The translations under genes were made by a program, and so were the position numbers. Positions 8,683-16,033 of a stretch of DNA of 32,489 bases are shown piece by piece; within the stretch, counting starts at the first letter, position 1; each line of letters opens with the position of its first letter. Source of the stretch: UBA3940 sp964506005 (GTDB lineage Bacteria > Chloroflexota > Anaerolineae > Aggregatilineales > UBA3940); NCBI GenBank assembly GCA_964506005.1, contig CAZDLX010000015.1, positions 1 through 32,489 on the forward strand. The letters run 5' to 3'. A model generated the notes under the pieces. That model was not told the DNA's origin and did no database searches. It worked only from the letters and a program-made list of their open reading frames with translations.

Positions 8683-9510
8683 ATGCCCGAACCTGTCGTC
8701 GTATATCGTTACGCTGGCGGCGTGCTCACGCCGCTGCCCGTCGAGGCTCGCACGCTGGACGAGGCCACGGTCCAGACCGGGCACGGCACTTACAGCGTGT
8801 TCCGGCTGTACAGCGGTCAGCGCGTGCTGCGGCTCGACCACCACCTCGACCGCATGCGGCGCTCGGCGGCGGCGCTCGGCGAGCCGTTCCCACACTCCAA
8901 TGCCGAGTTGCGCGACGTGCTGCGCCGCGCAGTGGCGGCAGCCGGGATCGAGATGCCGCGCGTCCGGCTGACCGTGCCCTACGACGCGCCGGAGACGGTG
9001 ATCGCCGCGCTGGAGCCTTTCACCCCGCCGCCCGCCGAGCTGTACGCGCAGGGCGTGCGGGCCGGGTTGGCGGAGGCGGTGCGCGAGCATGCCGAAGCGA
9101 AGGACTCGCGCTTCATCGAGCGGCGGCGGCAGCTCATCGAGCGCCAGCCCGGCGTCTACGAGGTCATGCTGCACGACGCACAGGGTGCGATCCGCGAGGG
9201 GACGACGAGCAACTTTTACGCCATCATCGACGGTACGCTGCGGACCGCGGGCGAGGGTATGCTGCAGGGCATCGCGCGGAGCATCCTGCTGGAGGTCGCG
9301 CCGCGCATCCTGCCGGTTGAGTTCGTCGCGCCGTGCGTCGACGAGCTATCGCGGGCGGCGGAGGCCATGCTGACCAGCTCCTCGCGCGGCGTCGTGCCAG
9401 TTGTGGAGGTCGGCGGGATCCGCATCGGCACGGGGCGGCCCGGCCCGCTGACCACGCGGCTCGGCGAGGCGTACGACCGGCAGGTCGAGGCCGAGCTGGA
9501 GCCGATTTAG
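8683..9510 (+). CDS. Class IV PLP-dependent aminotransferase
   Basis: 275 residues. The fold class IV family covers branched-chain aminotransferase, D-amino-acid transaminase and aminodeoxychorismate lyase. The expected PLP lysine is K140 (in EAKDSRFIERRRQL), and E172 in REGTTSNFYAI matches the conserved Glu that contacts the pyridine nitrogen. The N-terminal half carries the RLDHHLDRM segment typical of the class. The short length and loop residues do not decide between BCAT and ADC lyase. Start ATG 8683 has GAGGT 6-10 bases upstream. The nitroreductase gene follows after 50 bases. Confidence 0.88.
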   Translation: MPEPVVVYRYAGGVLTPLPVEARTLDEATVQTGHGTYSVFRLYSGQRVLRLDHHLDRMRRSAAALGEPFPHSNAELRDVLRRAVAAAGIEMPRVRLTVPYDAPETVIAALEPFTPPPAELYAQGVRAGLAEAVREHAEAKDSRFIERRRQLIERQPGVYEVMLHDAQGAIREGTTSNFYAIIDGTLRTAGEGMLQGIARSILLEVAPRILPVEFVAPCVDELSRAAEAMLTSSSRGVVPVVEVGGIRIGTGRPGPLTTRLGEAYDRQVEAELEPI

Positions 9511-9560
9511 CCTCATCTCCCTTGTTACTCGTATCACCCCATCTCGAAAGGACGCCACCC

Positions 9561-10291
9561 GTGAAGACCATCGCGATTGAGTTTATGAAGCAGACGAGCC
9601 TGCCGCTGAGTGAGCCGAGCGGTGAGCAGCGCGGCGATCCGCAGCCGCCCCTGGCCTGGGAGCCAGTGGAGGGCGCAGAGGTAATTGACCTGCCGGCCCC
9701 GCCCGCCGTGGCGCTTGACCCTGTGGACCTGCCCGCCCTGTTTGAGGCGCGGCGCACCGTCCGCCGCTACGCCGATACCCCGCTGACCCTCGCCGAGCTG
9801 TCCTACCTGCTGTGGGCAACGCAGGGTGTGAAGCTCGTCACGCCGCGCCCCGTTACGCTGCGCACCGTGCCCTCGGCGGGCGCGCGCCACGCCTTCGAGA
9901 CGGTGCTGCTCGTGAACCGCGTCGAGGGGCTGGAGCCGGGCTTCTACCAGTACGCCGCGATGCGGCACCAGGTCGCGCCGCTGAGACTCGGCGCGGAGCA
10001 GGCCGACCGGCTCGCCGCGGCCTGCCTGGACCAGCCGCACGTCGTCAGCAGCGCGGTGACGTTCGTGTGGGTGGCAAACGTCGAGCGGATGGTGTGGCGC
10101 TACGGCCTGCGCGGCTACCGCTACCTGCACCTCGACGCCGGGCACGTCTGCCAGAACCTGTACCTCGCGGCGGAGTCCATCGGCTGCGGCGTCTGCGCAC
10201 TCGCTGCCTTCGAGGACCGCGCGGTTAACGAGCTGCTGGGTCTTGACGGCGAGTCGCAGTTTGCCATCTACATGGGCACGCTCGGCAAGCG
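9561..10291 (+). CDS. SagB-type nitroreductase family oxidoreductase, 3' end in gap
   Basis: 244 residues up to the N-gap, GTG start. FMN-dependent nitroreductase/SagB-ThcOx fold: RRTVRRY near residue 58, LSYLLWATQGV, the FMN-contact segment PSAGARHAFE, a LDAGHVCQNLYLAAES helix, GCGVCALAAFED, and a C-terminal MGTLGKR that is close to where the family normally ends. Members oxidise azolines in peptide natural products or act as general flavin reductases; no peptide precursor or cyclodehydratase is near, so the substrate is open. I start at GTG 9561 because the frame upstream of it overlaps the aminotransferase gene. The few missing residues and the stop codon lie in the 100-N gap. Confidence 0.85.
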
Positions 10292-10391
10292 NNNNNNNNN
10301 NNNNNNNNNNNNNNNNNNNNNNNNNNNNNNNNNNNNNNNNNNNNNNNNNNNNNNNNNNNNNNNNNNNNNNNNNNNNNNNNNNNNNNNNNNN
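10292..10391. other. Assembly gap (100 N) between two genes
   Basis: Exactly 100 Ns, the usual placeholder for a gap of unknown size. It hides the stop of the nitroreductase gene and the start of the acyl-CoA synthetase gene. Both happen to be in the same frame, so automatic translation would wrongly join them. Confidence 0.97.
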
Positions 10392-12470
10392 GATCCGAGC
10401 AAGCTCGGCTACGGCGTGCTGCGCAACCTGCTGGAGCACGGCTACGAGGGCGGTATCTACCCCGTCAACCCCAAGGCCGAGGATATCCTCGGCCTGCGCG
10501 TCTACGCCGACCTCGCCAGCGTCCCCGACCCGGTTGACCTGGCCATAATCGTCGTGCCCGCGCCGCACGTCGCCGGGGCGCTTGAGCAGACCGGCGAGCG
10601 CGGCATCGGGGCCGCCATCGTCATCTCCGGCGGCTTCCGTGAGGTCGGGCCGGAGGGCCTGTCCCGAGAGGAGCGCCTGCAGGCCATCGCCAAGCAGTAC
10701 GGTATCCGGCTGCTGGGGCCGAACTGCATCGGCACCATCGACGCGCACGCCCCGCTGAACACCACCTTCGTGACTGGCTCGCCGGTCCCCGGCGAGATCG
10801 CGCTGGTGTCGCAGTCCGGCGCGGTGGCTGCCGCCGTGATCGACTGGGCGGTAGGGTCCGGCGTGGGGTTCAGCCGCATTGTGAGCCTCGGCAACCAGGC
10901 CGACGTGACGGAAGCCGAGATGCTTGAGGCGGTCGCCGCCGACGAGCGCACGCGCGTGGTGATTGCCTACCTAGAAGGAGTCTCGAACGGGCAGGCGTTC
11001 ATCGAGGTGGCACGACGCGTCTCGCAGCGGGTGCCCGTCGTGGCGCTGAAAGCCGGGCGCGGGCAGAGCAGTGCCAGGGCGGTCGCCAGCCACACCGGGG
11101 CGCTGGCAGGCACGGACTCGGCCTATGACGCGGCATTCCGGCGGGCGGGCGTGCTCCGGGCACACCGGCTGGAGGAAATGCTCGACTGGGCGCGGGCGCT
11201 CGCCTGGCAACCCCCGCCACAGGGCAACCGCGTCGCGGTGCTGACCAACGCGGGCGGGCCCGGCATTCTGGCACTCGAGTCGATGGAAGACGCCGGCATG
11301 CAGCTTGCGCCTATCACGGATCACACCAAGGCATTTCTGCGACGCCGTGTGCTGCCTGCCGCCTCGGTCGAGAACCCGGTGGACATCCTCGCCGGGTCGG
11401 GCCCGGCGACCTACGCCGTGAGCCTCGACGCGCTGCTGGACGACGAGACGGTGGACGCCGTCGTCGTGGTGACCGCGCCCCAGGACTGGTTCGCCCCGGT
11501 CAGTCTGGCCGAGGTGCTCGGCGACGTGGCGAACGGGCCGCTGGGACGGCGCAAGCCGGTGCTGGCCGCCATCATGGGGCTGGCTTCGACGAGCGAGGCG
11601 ACGCAGGTGCTCCACCGGCGGCGCATCCCGAACTACGCCTTCCCCGAGCGCGTCGGCAGCACGCTGGCGGCGATGTGGCGGCGCAAGCAGTGGCTTGACG
11701 CGCACCAGAGCGCAGAGCCGGAGGCCAGCCCGGTAAGCGGCGACATGGAGACGGCGCGCGCCGCCGTCGAGGCTGGGCTGCAGACCTCGGCGGGAGACCC
11801 CGACAGCGGCGGCTGGCTGGCGGCTGAGCCGGCGGGGTCGCTGCTGAACGCGTACCGCATCGCCACGCCGAAAACCGGCCTGGCCCCGAGCCTGGAGGAG
11901 GCGGTCGCGCTTGCCGGGGCGGTCGGGTACCCGGTCGTGCTCAAGGCATCGATCCCTGGCGTCACGCACAAGACGGAGGTGGGCGGCGTGGTCGTCGGCA
12001 TCGACACACCCGACGAGCTGCGCGCGGCCTTCCGGCGGCTGATCGAACAGGTCCGCGAGCGGATGCCGTCGCTCAGCGTGGTGGACGGCGTACACGTGCA
12101 GCACATGGTCGAGGGTGTGGCGGAGCTGATCGTCGGCGTGGTGCGCGACGCGCAGTTTGGCCCGCTCGTCATGGCGGGGGTGGGGGGCACTGAGGTCGAG
12201 TTGAAGCGCGATGTGGCCTTCGAGCTGGCCCCGCTGACGCGCCAGCAGGCGGGTGACCTGCTCGACCGCACCGCTGCGGGGCGGCTGCTGGCGGGCTTCC
12301 GCGGCGCGCCGCCCGCCGACCGCGAGGCGGTAATCGACACCATCGTCGCCTTAGCTCAACTCGCCCTGGATTGGCCACAGATCGCGGAGATCGAGATTAA
12401 CCCGCTCATCGTTAGGCCGGCGGGCCAGGGCGCGGTGGCGGTCGACGCGCGGGCGCGGCTGGAGGGGTGA
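10392..12470 (+). CDS. ADP-forming acetate/acyl-CoA ligase, fused subunits, 5' end in gap
   Basis: 692 residues after the gap; about 17 N-terminal residues are missing judging from the usual VAVIGAS-type start. It interconverts acyl-CoA + ADP + Pi and acid + ATP + CoA, giving substrate-level ATP in fermentation. The alpha part shows the CoA-binding domain (LGYGVLRNLL, YPVNPK), GPNCIG, LVSQSG, and the phosphohistidine segment ASHTGALAG. The beta part is an ATP-grasp domain with VLKASIPGVTHKTEVGGV, an FGPLVMAGVGG segment and EIEINPL near the end. Fused alpha-beta enzymes are common in bacteria. It ends 7 bases before the palindrome mosaic. Confidence 0.92.
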   Translation, partial: DPSKLGYGVLRNLLEHGYEGGIYPVNPKAEDILGLRVYADLASVPDPVDLAIIVVPAPHVAGALEQTGERGIGAAIVISGGFREVGPEGLSREERLQAIAKQYGIRLLGPNCIGTIDAHAPLNTTFVTGSPVPGEIALVSQSGAVAAAVIDWAVGSGVGFSRIVSLGNQADVTEAEMLEAVAADERTRVVIAYLEGVSNGQAFIEVARRVSQRVPVVALKAGRGQSSARAVASHTGALAGTDSAYDAAFRRAGVLRAHRLEEMLDWARALAWQPPPQGNRVAVLTNAGGPGILALESMEDAGMQLAPITDHTKAFLRRRVLPAASVENPVDILAGSGPATYAVSLDALLDDETVDAVVVVTAPQDWFAPVSLAEVLGDVANGPLGRRKPVLAAIMGLASTSEATQVLHRRRIPNYAFPERVGSTLAAMWRRKQWLDAHQSAEPEASPVSGDMETARAAVEAGLQTSAGDPDSGGWLAAEPAGSLLNAYRIATPKTGLAPSLEEAVALAGAVGYPVVLKASIPGVTHKTEVGGVVVGIDTPDELRAAFRRLIEQVRERMPSLSVVDGVHVQHMVEGVAELIVGVVRDAQFGPLVMAGVGGTEVELKRDVAFELAPLTRQQAGDLLDRTAAGRLLAGFRGAPPADREAVIDTIVALAQLALDWPQIAEIEINPLIVRPAGQGAVAVDARARLEG

Positions 12471-12476
12471 GGTTCC

Positions 12477-12608
12477 GCCCGCGAATCAATTCGCGGGCTA
12501 TGTAGAATCGTCCCCTGCGGGGACGACCCGCCGCAGGCGGGCCAGAGCAGAGCTCTGGCTGTCCGCGGAGCGGACAATTGTACATAGCCGGGGAATTCTA
12601 TTCCCCGG
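12477..12608. repeat. 132-bp mosaic of seven perfect or near-perfect palindromes
   Basis: Left to right: hairpin 12477-12485/12490-12498 (9 bp, loop TCAA). An outer stem 12496-12504/12581-12589 (GGCTATGTA/TACATAGCC), extended by AAT/ATT. Inside it, four consecutive hairpins with triloops: 12508-12526 (8 bp, loop TGC), 12527-12541 (6 bp, loop GCA), 12542-12558 (7 bp, loop AGA), 12561-12575 (6 bp, loop GGA). Finally a hairpin 12588-12596/12600-12608 (9 bp, loop TCT). The order is itself roughly mirror-symmetric. It has no coding frame worth calling. I cannot assign it to a named repeat family. Confidence 0.9.
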
Positions 12609-12626
12609 CAGTGCGTGTGAATTGCA

Positions 12627-12657
12627 AAGGGGGCGCAGCTCATCGCTGCGCCCCCTT
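12627..12657. terminator. Bidirectional intrinsic terminator
   Basis: A 13-bp perfect stem, AAGGGGGCGCAGC 12627-12639 with its complement 12645-12657, loop TCATC. It is followed by CTTTCC on the plus strand and by TTTGCAATT on the minus strand. It lies between the convergent acyl-CoA ligase and secreted-protein genes. Confidence 0.85.
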
Positions 12658-12674
12658 CTTTCCGGCCCGGTGCG

Positions 12675-13622
12675 TTACCGGCAGGCGGGCGGCGGTTCAG
12701 GGTGCGGCAGGTAGGTGCGGGCGTCGGAGGCGTGCGTCCACAGCGTCGGGAAGGTCTCCGCGCCGTGCACGCGCACCAGGTAGTGATACTGCTTGCCCGG
12801 CTCGACCTTCACGTTGTTGAACACCCAGCGCGGGTACTCCACGTCGCCAACCGTGTAGGGCTCCAGGTGCGCGGTCGCTACGACAGTCTGGCTGCCGGCG
12901 TCGGCGCGAGCCACGCCCATCGGGTAGTTCGCCTCGGCGATGTAGAGCACGATCGGGCCGGGGTTGTAGTCCATCGGCACCGAGTTCAGCGTGCCGTGCT
13001 CGAAGATGTCCACCGCCACGTTGACGAGGGTAGCGTCTGCGACGCTGACGAAGTTGCTGTCGCGGTCATGCGGATAGACGATCTGGATGCGTGTATCGAC
13101 CTGGGCAGGTGCCGGGTCCTCGCTGAAGCCAGCCGGCGTCCTGGGGTGCGGCAGATAGGTGCGGGCGTCCGCCGCATCGACCCAGACGTTGCCTTCCCAA
13201 CCGCCCATCATGAAGTAGAACCGGTTGATCGACGGGTTCGAGGCGATGTCGGCGGGCACTGTGTTGTACTCTAGCGAGGGGAATTTGACCCCGCTCGCCT
13301 CGCGCATGAAGAACTCGCCCTCGATGTCCACCGGGGCGGCGGGCTCGTTGTTGGCAGCCTGCCAGAGTACCGGCAGCGTCTCCGGGGCGGCGGTGCAGCT
13401 CACCGCGGCGCTCGGCCACACGCTGACGTTCACCGCCTTCGAGCGGGCGACGGGTGTGAAGACCCCCGCGCCGTTGTGAGGCCACACAATGCTGATGCGC
13501 GGCGTCTGCCAGGCGCGCTGGTAGGCGGCGTCTGCCGCAGAGGCCGTCGCGGCTACCGGCAGGCCGGCCAGCAGGGTCAGCACTGCCAGAGCAATCATGA
13601 AGAGCTTGGTCTTGCCGGTCAT
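12675..13622 (-). CDS. Secreted two-repeat protein of unknown function
   Basis: 315 residues with a clear Sec signal peptide (residues 1 to about 29, ending near ASA-AD). The mature part holds two related units. Each begins with a strand of the type RI-x-IV-(W/Y)-PH, continues through a VA-x-(S/A)-x-x-VNV strand, and ends with DARTYLPHP followed by Pro-rich residues. No cysteine lipobox and no enzyme motif are seen, so it is probably released or wall-associated. I do not recognise the domain. ATG 13622 has GGAGG 9 bases upstream, and the leader can fold over it (see 13625-13676). Confidence 0.85.
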   Translation of the reverse strand: MTGKTKLFMIALAVLTLLAGLPVAATASAADAAYQRAWQTPRISIVWPHNGAGVFTPVARSKAVNVSVWPSAAVSCTAAPETLPVLWQAANNEPAAPVDIEGEFFMREASGVKFPSLEYNTVPADIASNPSINRFYFMMGGWEGNVWVDAADARTYLPHPRTPAGFSEDPAPAQVDTRIQIVYPHDRDSNFVSVADATLVNVAVDIFEHGTLNSVPMDYNPGPIVLYIAEANYPMGVARADAGSQTVVATAHLEPYTVGDVEYPRWVFNNVKVEPGKQYHYLVRVHGAETFPTLWTHASDARTYLPHPEPPPACR

Positions 13623-13624
13623 TT

Positions 13625-13676
13625 CGATACCCCTCCTCGCGGGACTTGATAGCTGTTGAGCGTTCTAGGGGTATCG
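13625..13676 (-). promoter_or_regulatory. 5' leader hairpin that can mask the Shine-Dalgarno sequence
   Basis: CGATACCCCT 13625-13634 and AGGGGTATCG 13667-13676 are perfect 10-bp complements separated by 32 bases. On the minus-strand transcript the second arm lies in the leader and the first overlaps the 5'-GGAGGGG of the ribosome binding site, ending two bases before the start codon. Paired, it would reduce access to the site. It could instead be a two-half-site operator. Confidence 0.5.
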
Positions 13677-13706
13677 TAGGGGGCGGGTGTCACGCGGATG
13701 CGTCAG

Positions 13707-13730
13707 CGGTGTCACAGAGCTGTGACACCG
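13707..13730. terminator. Perfect 10-bp hairpin downstream of MscS gene
   Basis: CGGTGTCACA 13707-13716 pairs fully with TGTGACACCG 13721-13730, loop GAGC. It lies 28 bases after the MscS-like stop on the minus strand. No T-run follows, so it may be a weak terminator, an mRNA 3'-end stabiliser, or an operator upstream of the secreted-protein gene. Confidence 0.45.
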
Positions 13731-13758
13731 CGTTACGTTGACTCGCCGGGCCGCCGGG

Positions 13759-14823
13759 CTAGTGCATCTCCTGTGCCTCGCGCATCAGCAGGCGCTGGGT
13801 CGGGTAGGGCAGGCTAACACCCTCCTCCTCGAAGCAGCGCAGCAGCGAGAGATTGATCTTCTCCAGCGTATCCATGTACGTGCGGTAGTCGGGCACGAGC
13901 ACCCAGTACACGATCTCGTAGACGAGCGCGAACTCGTCCATCGTCTTGAGGTGCGCCCGGTCGAAGCGGACGTCGTCGATCTTCTCGAACTCCGCCTGGA
14001 TTATGCCGGGAATGCGGGCCAGCTTGTCGTACGGCGTCTCGTAGGCGACGCCGACGGCGATCACGCCGCGGCGCTCGCGCATGCGCCGGTAGTTGCGGAT
14101 GCGGCTCTCCAGCAGGTCGCTGTTGGCGAAGATCAGCTCCTCCCCGGTCACACTGCGCACGCGCGTGGTCTTCAGCCCGATGCGCTCGACTTCGCCGCTG
14201 AACGTGCCCACCTCGATCGAGTCGCCGACGACGAACGGCTTGTCCAGCACGATGGACACCGAAGCGAAGATGTCAGACAGGATCTCCTGCACGGCGAGGG
14301 CTACCGCGACGCTACCGATGCCGAGACCCGCGATCAGCGACGTAATCTGCACCCCTGGCAGGTTGTCGAGCACCATCAAGACCACGATGGACCACAGCAG
14401 CGTACGCAGCACGAAGTTCAGCAGCCCGTAGGCGGTCCCTTCGCCGACGCCGTCCTCCGCCTCGCCTGCGACGTAACGCCGCAGCAGGAAGGCGATGATC
14501 TGCGCGCCCCACATGCCGATCTGGATGAGCACCGCGGCGATAGCCAGCGAGCGGAAGGTGTTCCCCACGACGTCGGGCAGGACGAGCGGCAGCGTCGCGA
14601 AGTAGAGCGCAACCAGCAGCACCACCCACCAGCGGATATCCGAGAGGCAGTCGATCACGAGGCCGTCAATCTCGGTCTTGGTAGCATCGGCGAGCCGCCG
14701 CAGCCGGGTCAGGACGATGTGCTGGAACACCCACAGCGCGACGAGGGTGAGGGGGATAGCTACCGCCGCGCCAATCCACTGCAGCAGAGTGTTCCCGAGG
14801 AACGTTTCGAGCAAGAAGTCCAT
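13759..14823 (-). CDS. MscS-family mechanosensitive channel
   Basis: 354 residues. Four to five membrane helices occupy about residues 1-170. The pore-lining helix and its exit are recognised in LIAGLGIGSVAVALAVQEILSD, then the beta domain DKPFVVGDSIEV, VERIGLKTTRVRS and IFANSDLLESRIRNY, and a C-terminal alpha/beta domain. Small-conductance channels release solutes on hypo-osmotic shock in the inner membrane. I choose ATG 14823 because GGAGTAAAT directly precedes it; the frame extends ten codons upstream to a GTA-rich stretch without a ribosome binding site. It is followed by a hairpin at 13707-13730. Confidence 0.93.
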   Translation of the reverse strand: MDFLLETFLGNTLLQWIGAAVAIPLTLVALWVFQHIVLTRLRRLADATKTEIDGLVIDCLSDIRWWVVLLVALYFATLPLVLPDVVGNTFRSLAIAAVLIQIGMWGAQIIAFLLRRYVAGEAEDGVGEGTAYGLLNFVLRTLLWSIVVLMVLDNLPGVQITSLIAGLGIGSVAVALAVQEILSDIFASVSIVLDKPFVVGDSIEVGTFSGEVERIGLKTTRVRSVTGEELIFANSDLLESRIRNYRRMRERRGVIAVGVAYETPYDKLARIPGIIQAEFEKIDDVRFDRAHLKTMDEFALVYEIVYWVLVPDYRTYMDTLEKINLSLLRCFEEEGVSLPYPTQRLLMREAQEMH

Positions 14824-14926
14824 ATTTACTCCGAATAAAATTACACGAACCATCCATGGGGATGGTGTTGTGTACCGGATCCGATGTTACCAGTTTAGAA
14901 GCCGGGCTTCCGCCCGCAAAGTGGGT

Positions 14927-16033
14927 TTAGTACGGATACGGGATGACGAGATCGCTGTCGTCGGGGATGCCCATGATCATGATGGCTTCTCCCTCATAGC
15001 GCACGACACCGTGCAGCCACGCGATGACATAACCCCCGTATTCGCTGCGCAGCAGGCCGTCGCCCGGACCGACCGGCTGCCCGAAGATGTCGGTCAGGCG
15101 GGCCAGCGGCTGCCCCACCTCGACACGCTCGCCGGGGCGCACCAGGTGGTGCACGATGCCGGCGCGCGGGGCGCTCGGGTGGATGCAGCGCCGCAGGGGG
15201 GTGTCGCTGTTAATGACAGGGATGCCTTCGACCGGCTCCCGCTCGCCGGGCAGCAGGCCCGCCCAGCGCAGCACATTTCGCAGGCCCGCGAGGCAGGCTG
15301 CGACGACGTGTGCATCGACGTGCATCCACGAGCCCAGCTCCACGGTGGCTGCCGGGATGCACAGGCCGTTGAGCACGGCGCCGCTCACCGAGCGGTGCAG
15401 ATCCTTCTCGAAGTAGTAGTCGGCGACGAACTCGTTGATGATCGTAAACCCGAACGCGTCGAGCATCTCGCCGAGCCGCTTCTGAAGAGCTTCCGCGTCG
15501 CGCTTGGAGAGTCCGCGCCCAAAGCGCCGGTGATACAGCACCGGGTCCCGGAAGACCATCGGCAGCGAGCCGATCTGCGCATTGTGCAGGTCGAGCAGGA
15601 AGCTGGCGCCGCTGGCTGCGATGGCGTCATACACCTGCCGGTAGGCCGCCTCCAGCCCTTTGAGGTGGTTGCTCCCCTCCGGCCTGAAAGTCTCGGGCTC
15701 GGGGAACAGGCGGTTGGGGTCGCCGTTGTAGTAATACGGCTCACGCTGCTTGATGCGCAGCCCCGCGGGGCTGAGTGTCGGCATCACGACGAGCGTGCCG
15801 CTGAGCTGTGCGACGAGCTCTGGCGTTACCAGCTCCTGCGCCGCGATCAGGCCGGTGTGCTCGCCGCCGTGAATGCTGGCCGTCACCCAGAAGACCGGGC
15901 CATCCTTCTTGCCCTGCGCGATGATGACGGGGAAACGGTCGGTGCCGCCTGTCGGCAGCTCGACGCCGTCCATCCAGCCGGTGACGATCTTTCCGGGCTT
16001 CGCGGTCGCGGTTCCAACGGTGATGGGCGTCAT
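14927..16033 (-). CDS. Succinylglutamate desuccinylase/aspartoacylase (AstE/AspA) family deacylase
   Basis: 368 residues. M14-like zinc enzyme: H55-G-G-E58 and H150 (in LLDLHNAQ) are the expected zinc ligands, NGDPNRLFP matches the DxNRxFP substrate loop, and TVELG carries the likely catalytic Glu. A C-terminal beta-barrel (about residues 285-368) includes the RPGERVEVGQPLARL biotinyl-like hairpin. Such enzymes remove acyl groups from N-acyl amino acids. The start ATG overlaps the stop of the M20 gene (ATGA, 16030-16033) and has AGGAGG upstream, so the two are translationally coupled and probably act on the same kind of N-acylated substrate. Confidence 0.9.
   Translation of the reverse strand: MTPITVGTATAKPGKIVTGWMDGVELPTGGTDRFPVIIAQGKKDGPVFWVTASIHGGEHTGLIAAQELVTPELVAQLSGTLVVMPTLSPAGLRIKQREPYYYNGDPNRLFPEPETFRPEGSNHLKGLEAAYRQVYDAIAASGASFLLDLHNAQIGSLPMVFRDPVLYHRRFGRGLSKRDAEALQKRLGEMLDAFGFTIINEFVADYYFEKDLHRSVSGAVLNGLCIPAATVELGSWMHVDAHVVAACLAGLRNVLRWAGLLPGEREPVEGIPVINSDTPLRRCIHPSAPRAGIVHHLVRPGERVEVGQPLARLTDIFGQPVGPGDGLLRSEYGGYVIAWLHGVVRYEGEAIMIMGIPDDSDLVIPYPY

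Noticed and set aside
12496..12589. tRNA or tRNA-like cloverleaf in the palindrome mosaic
   Set aside because: Four arms inside one stem recall a tRNA, but there is no T-loop GTTC sequence, no 7-base anticodon loop and no CCA end; all inner loops are triloops.
13707..13730. CRP-type operator
   Set aside because: The palindrome has TCACA...TGTGA in inverted order relative to the CRP consensus, and its place just after the MscS stop fits a transcript end better.
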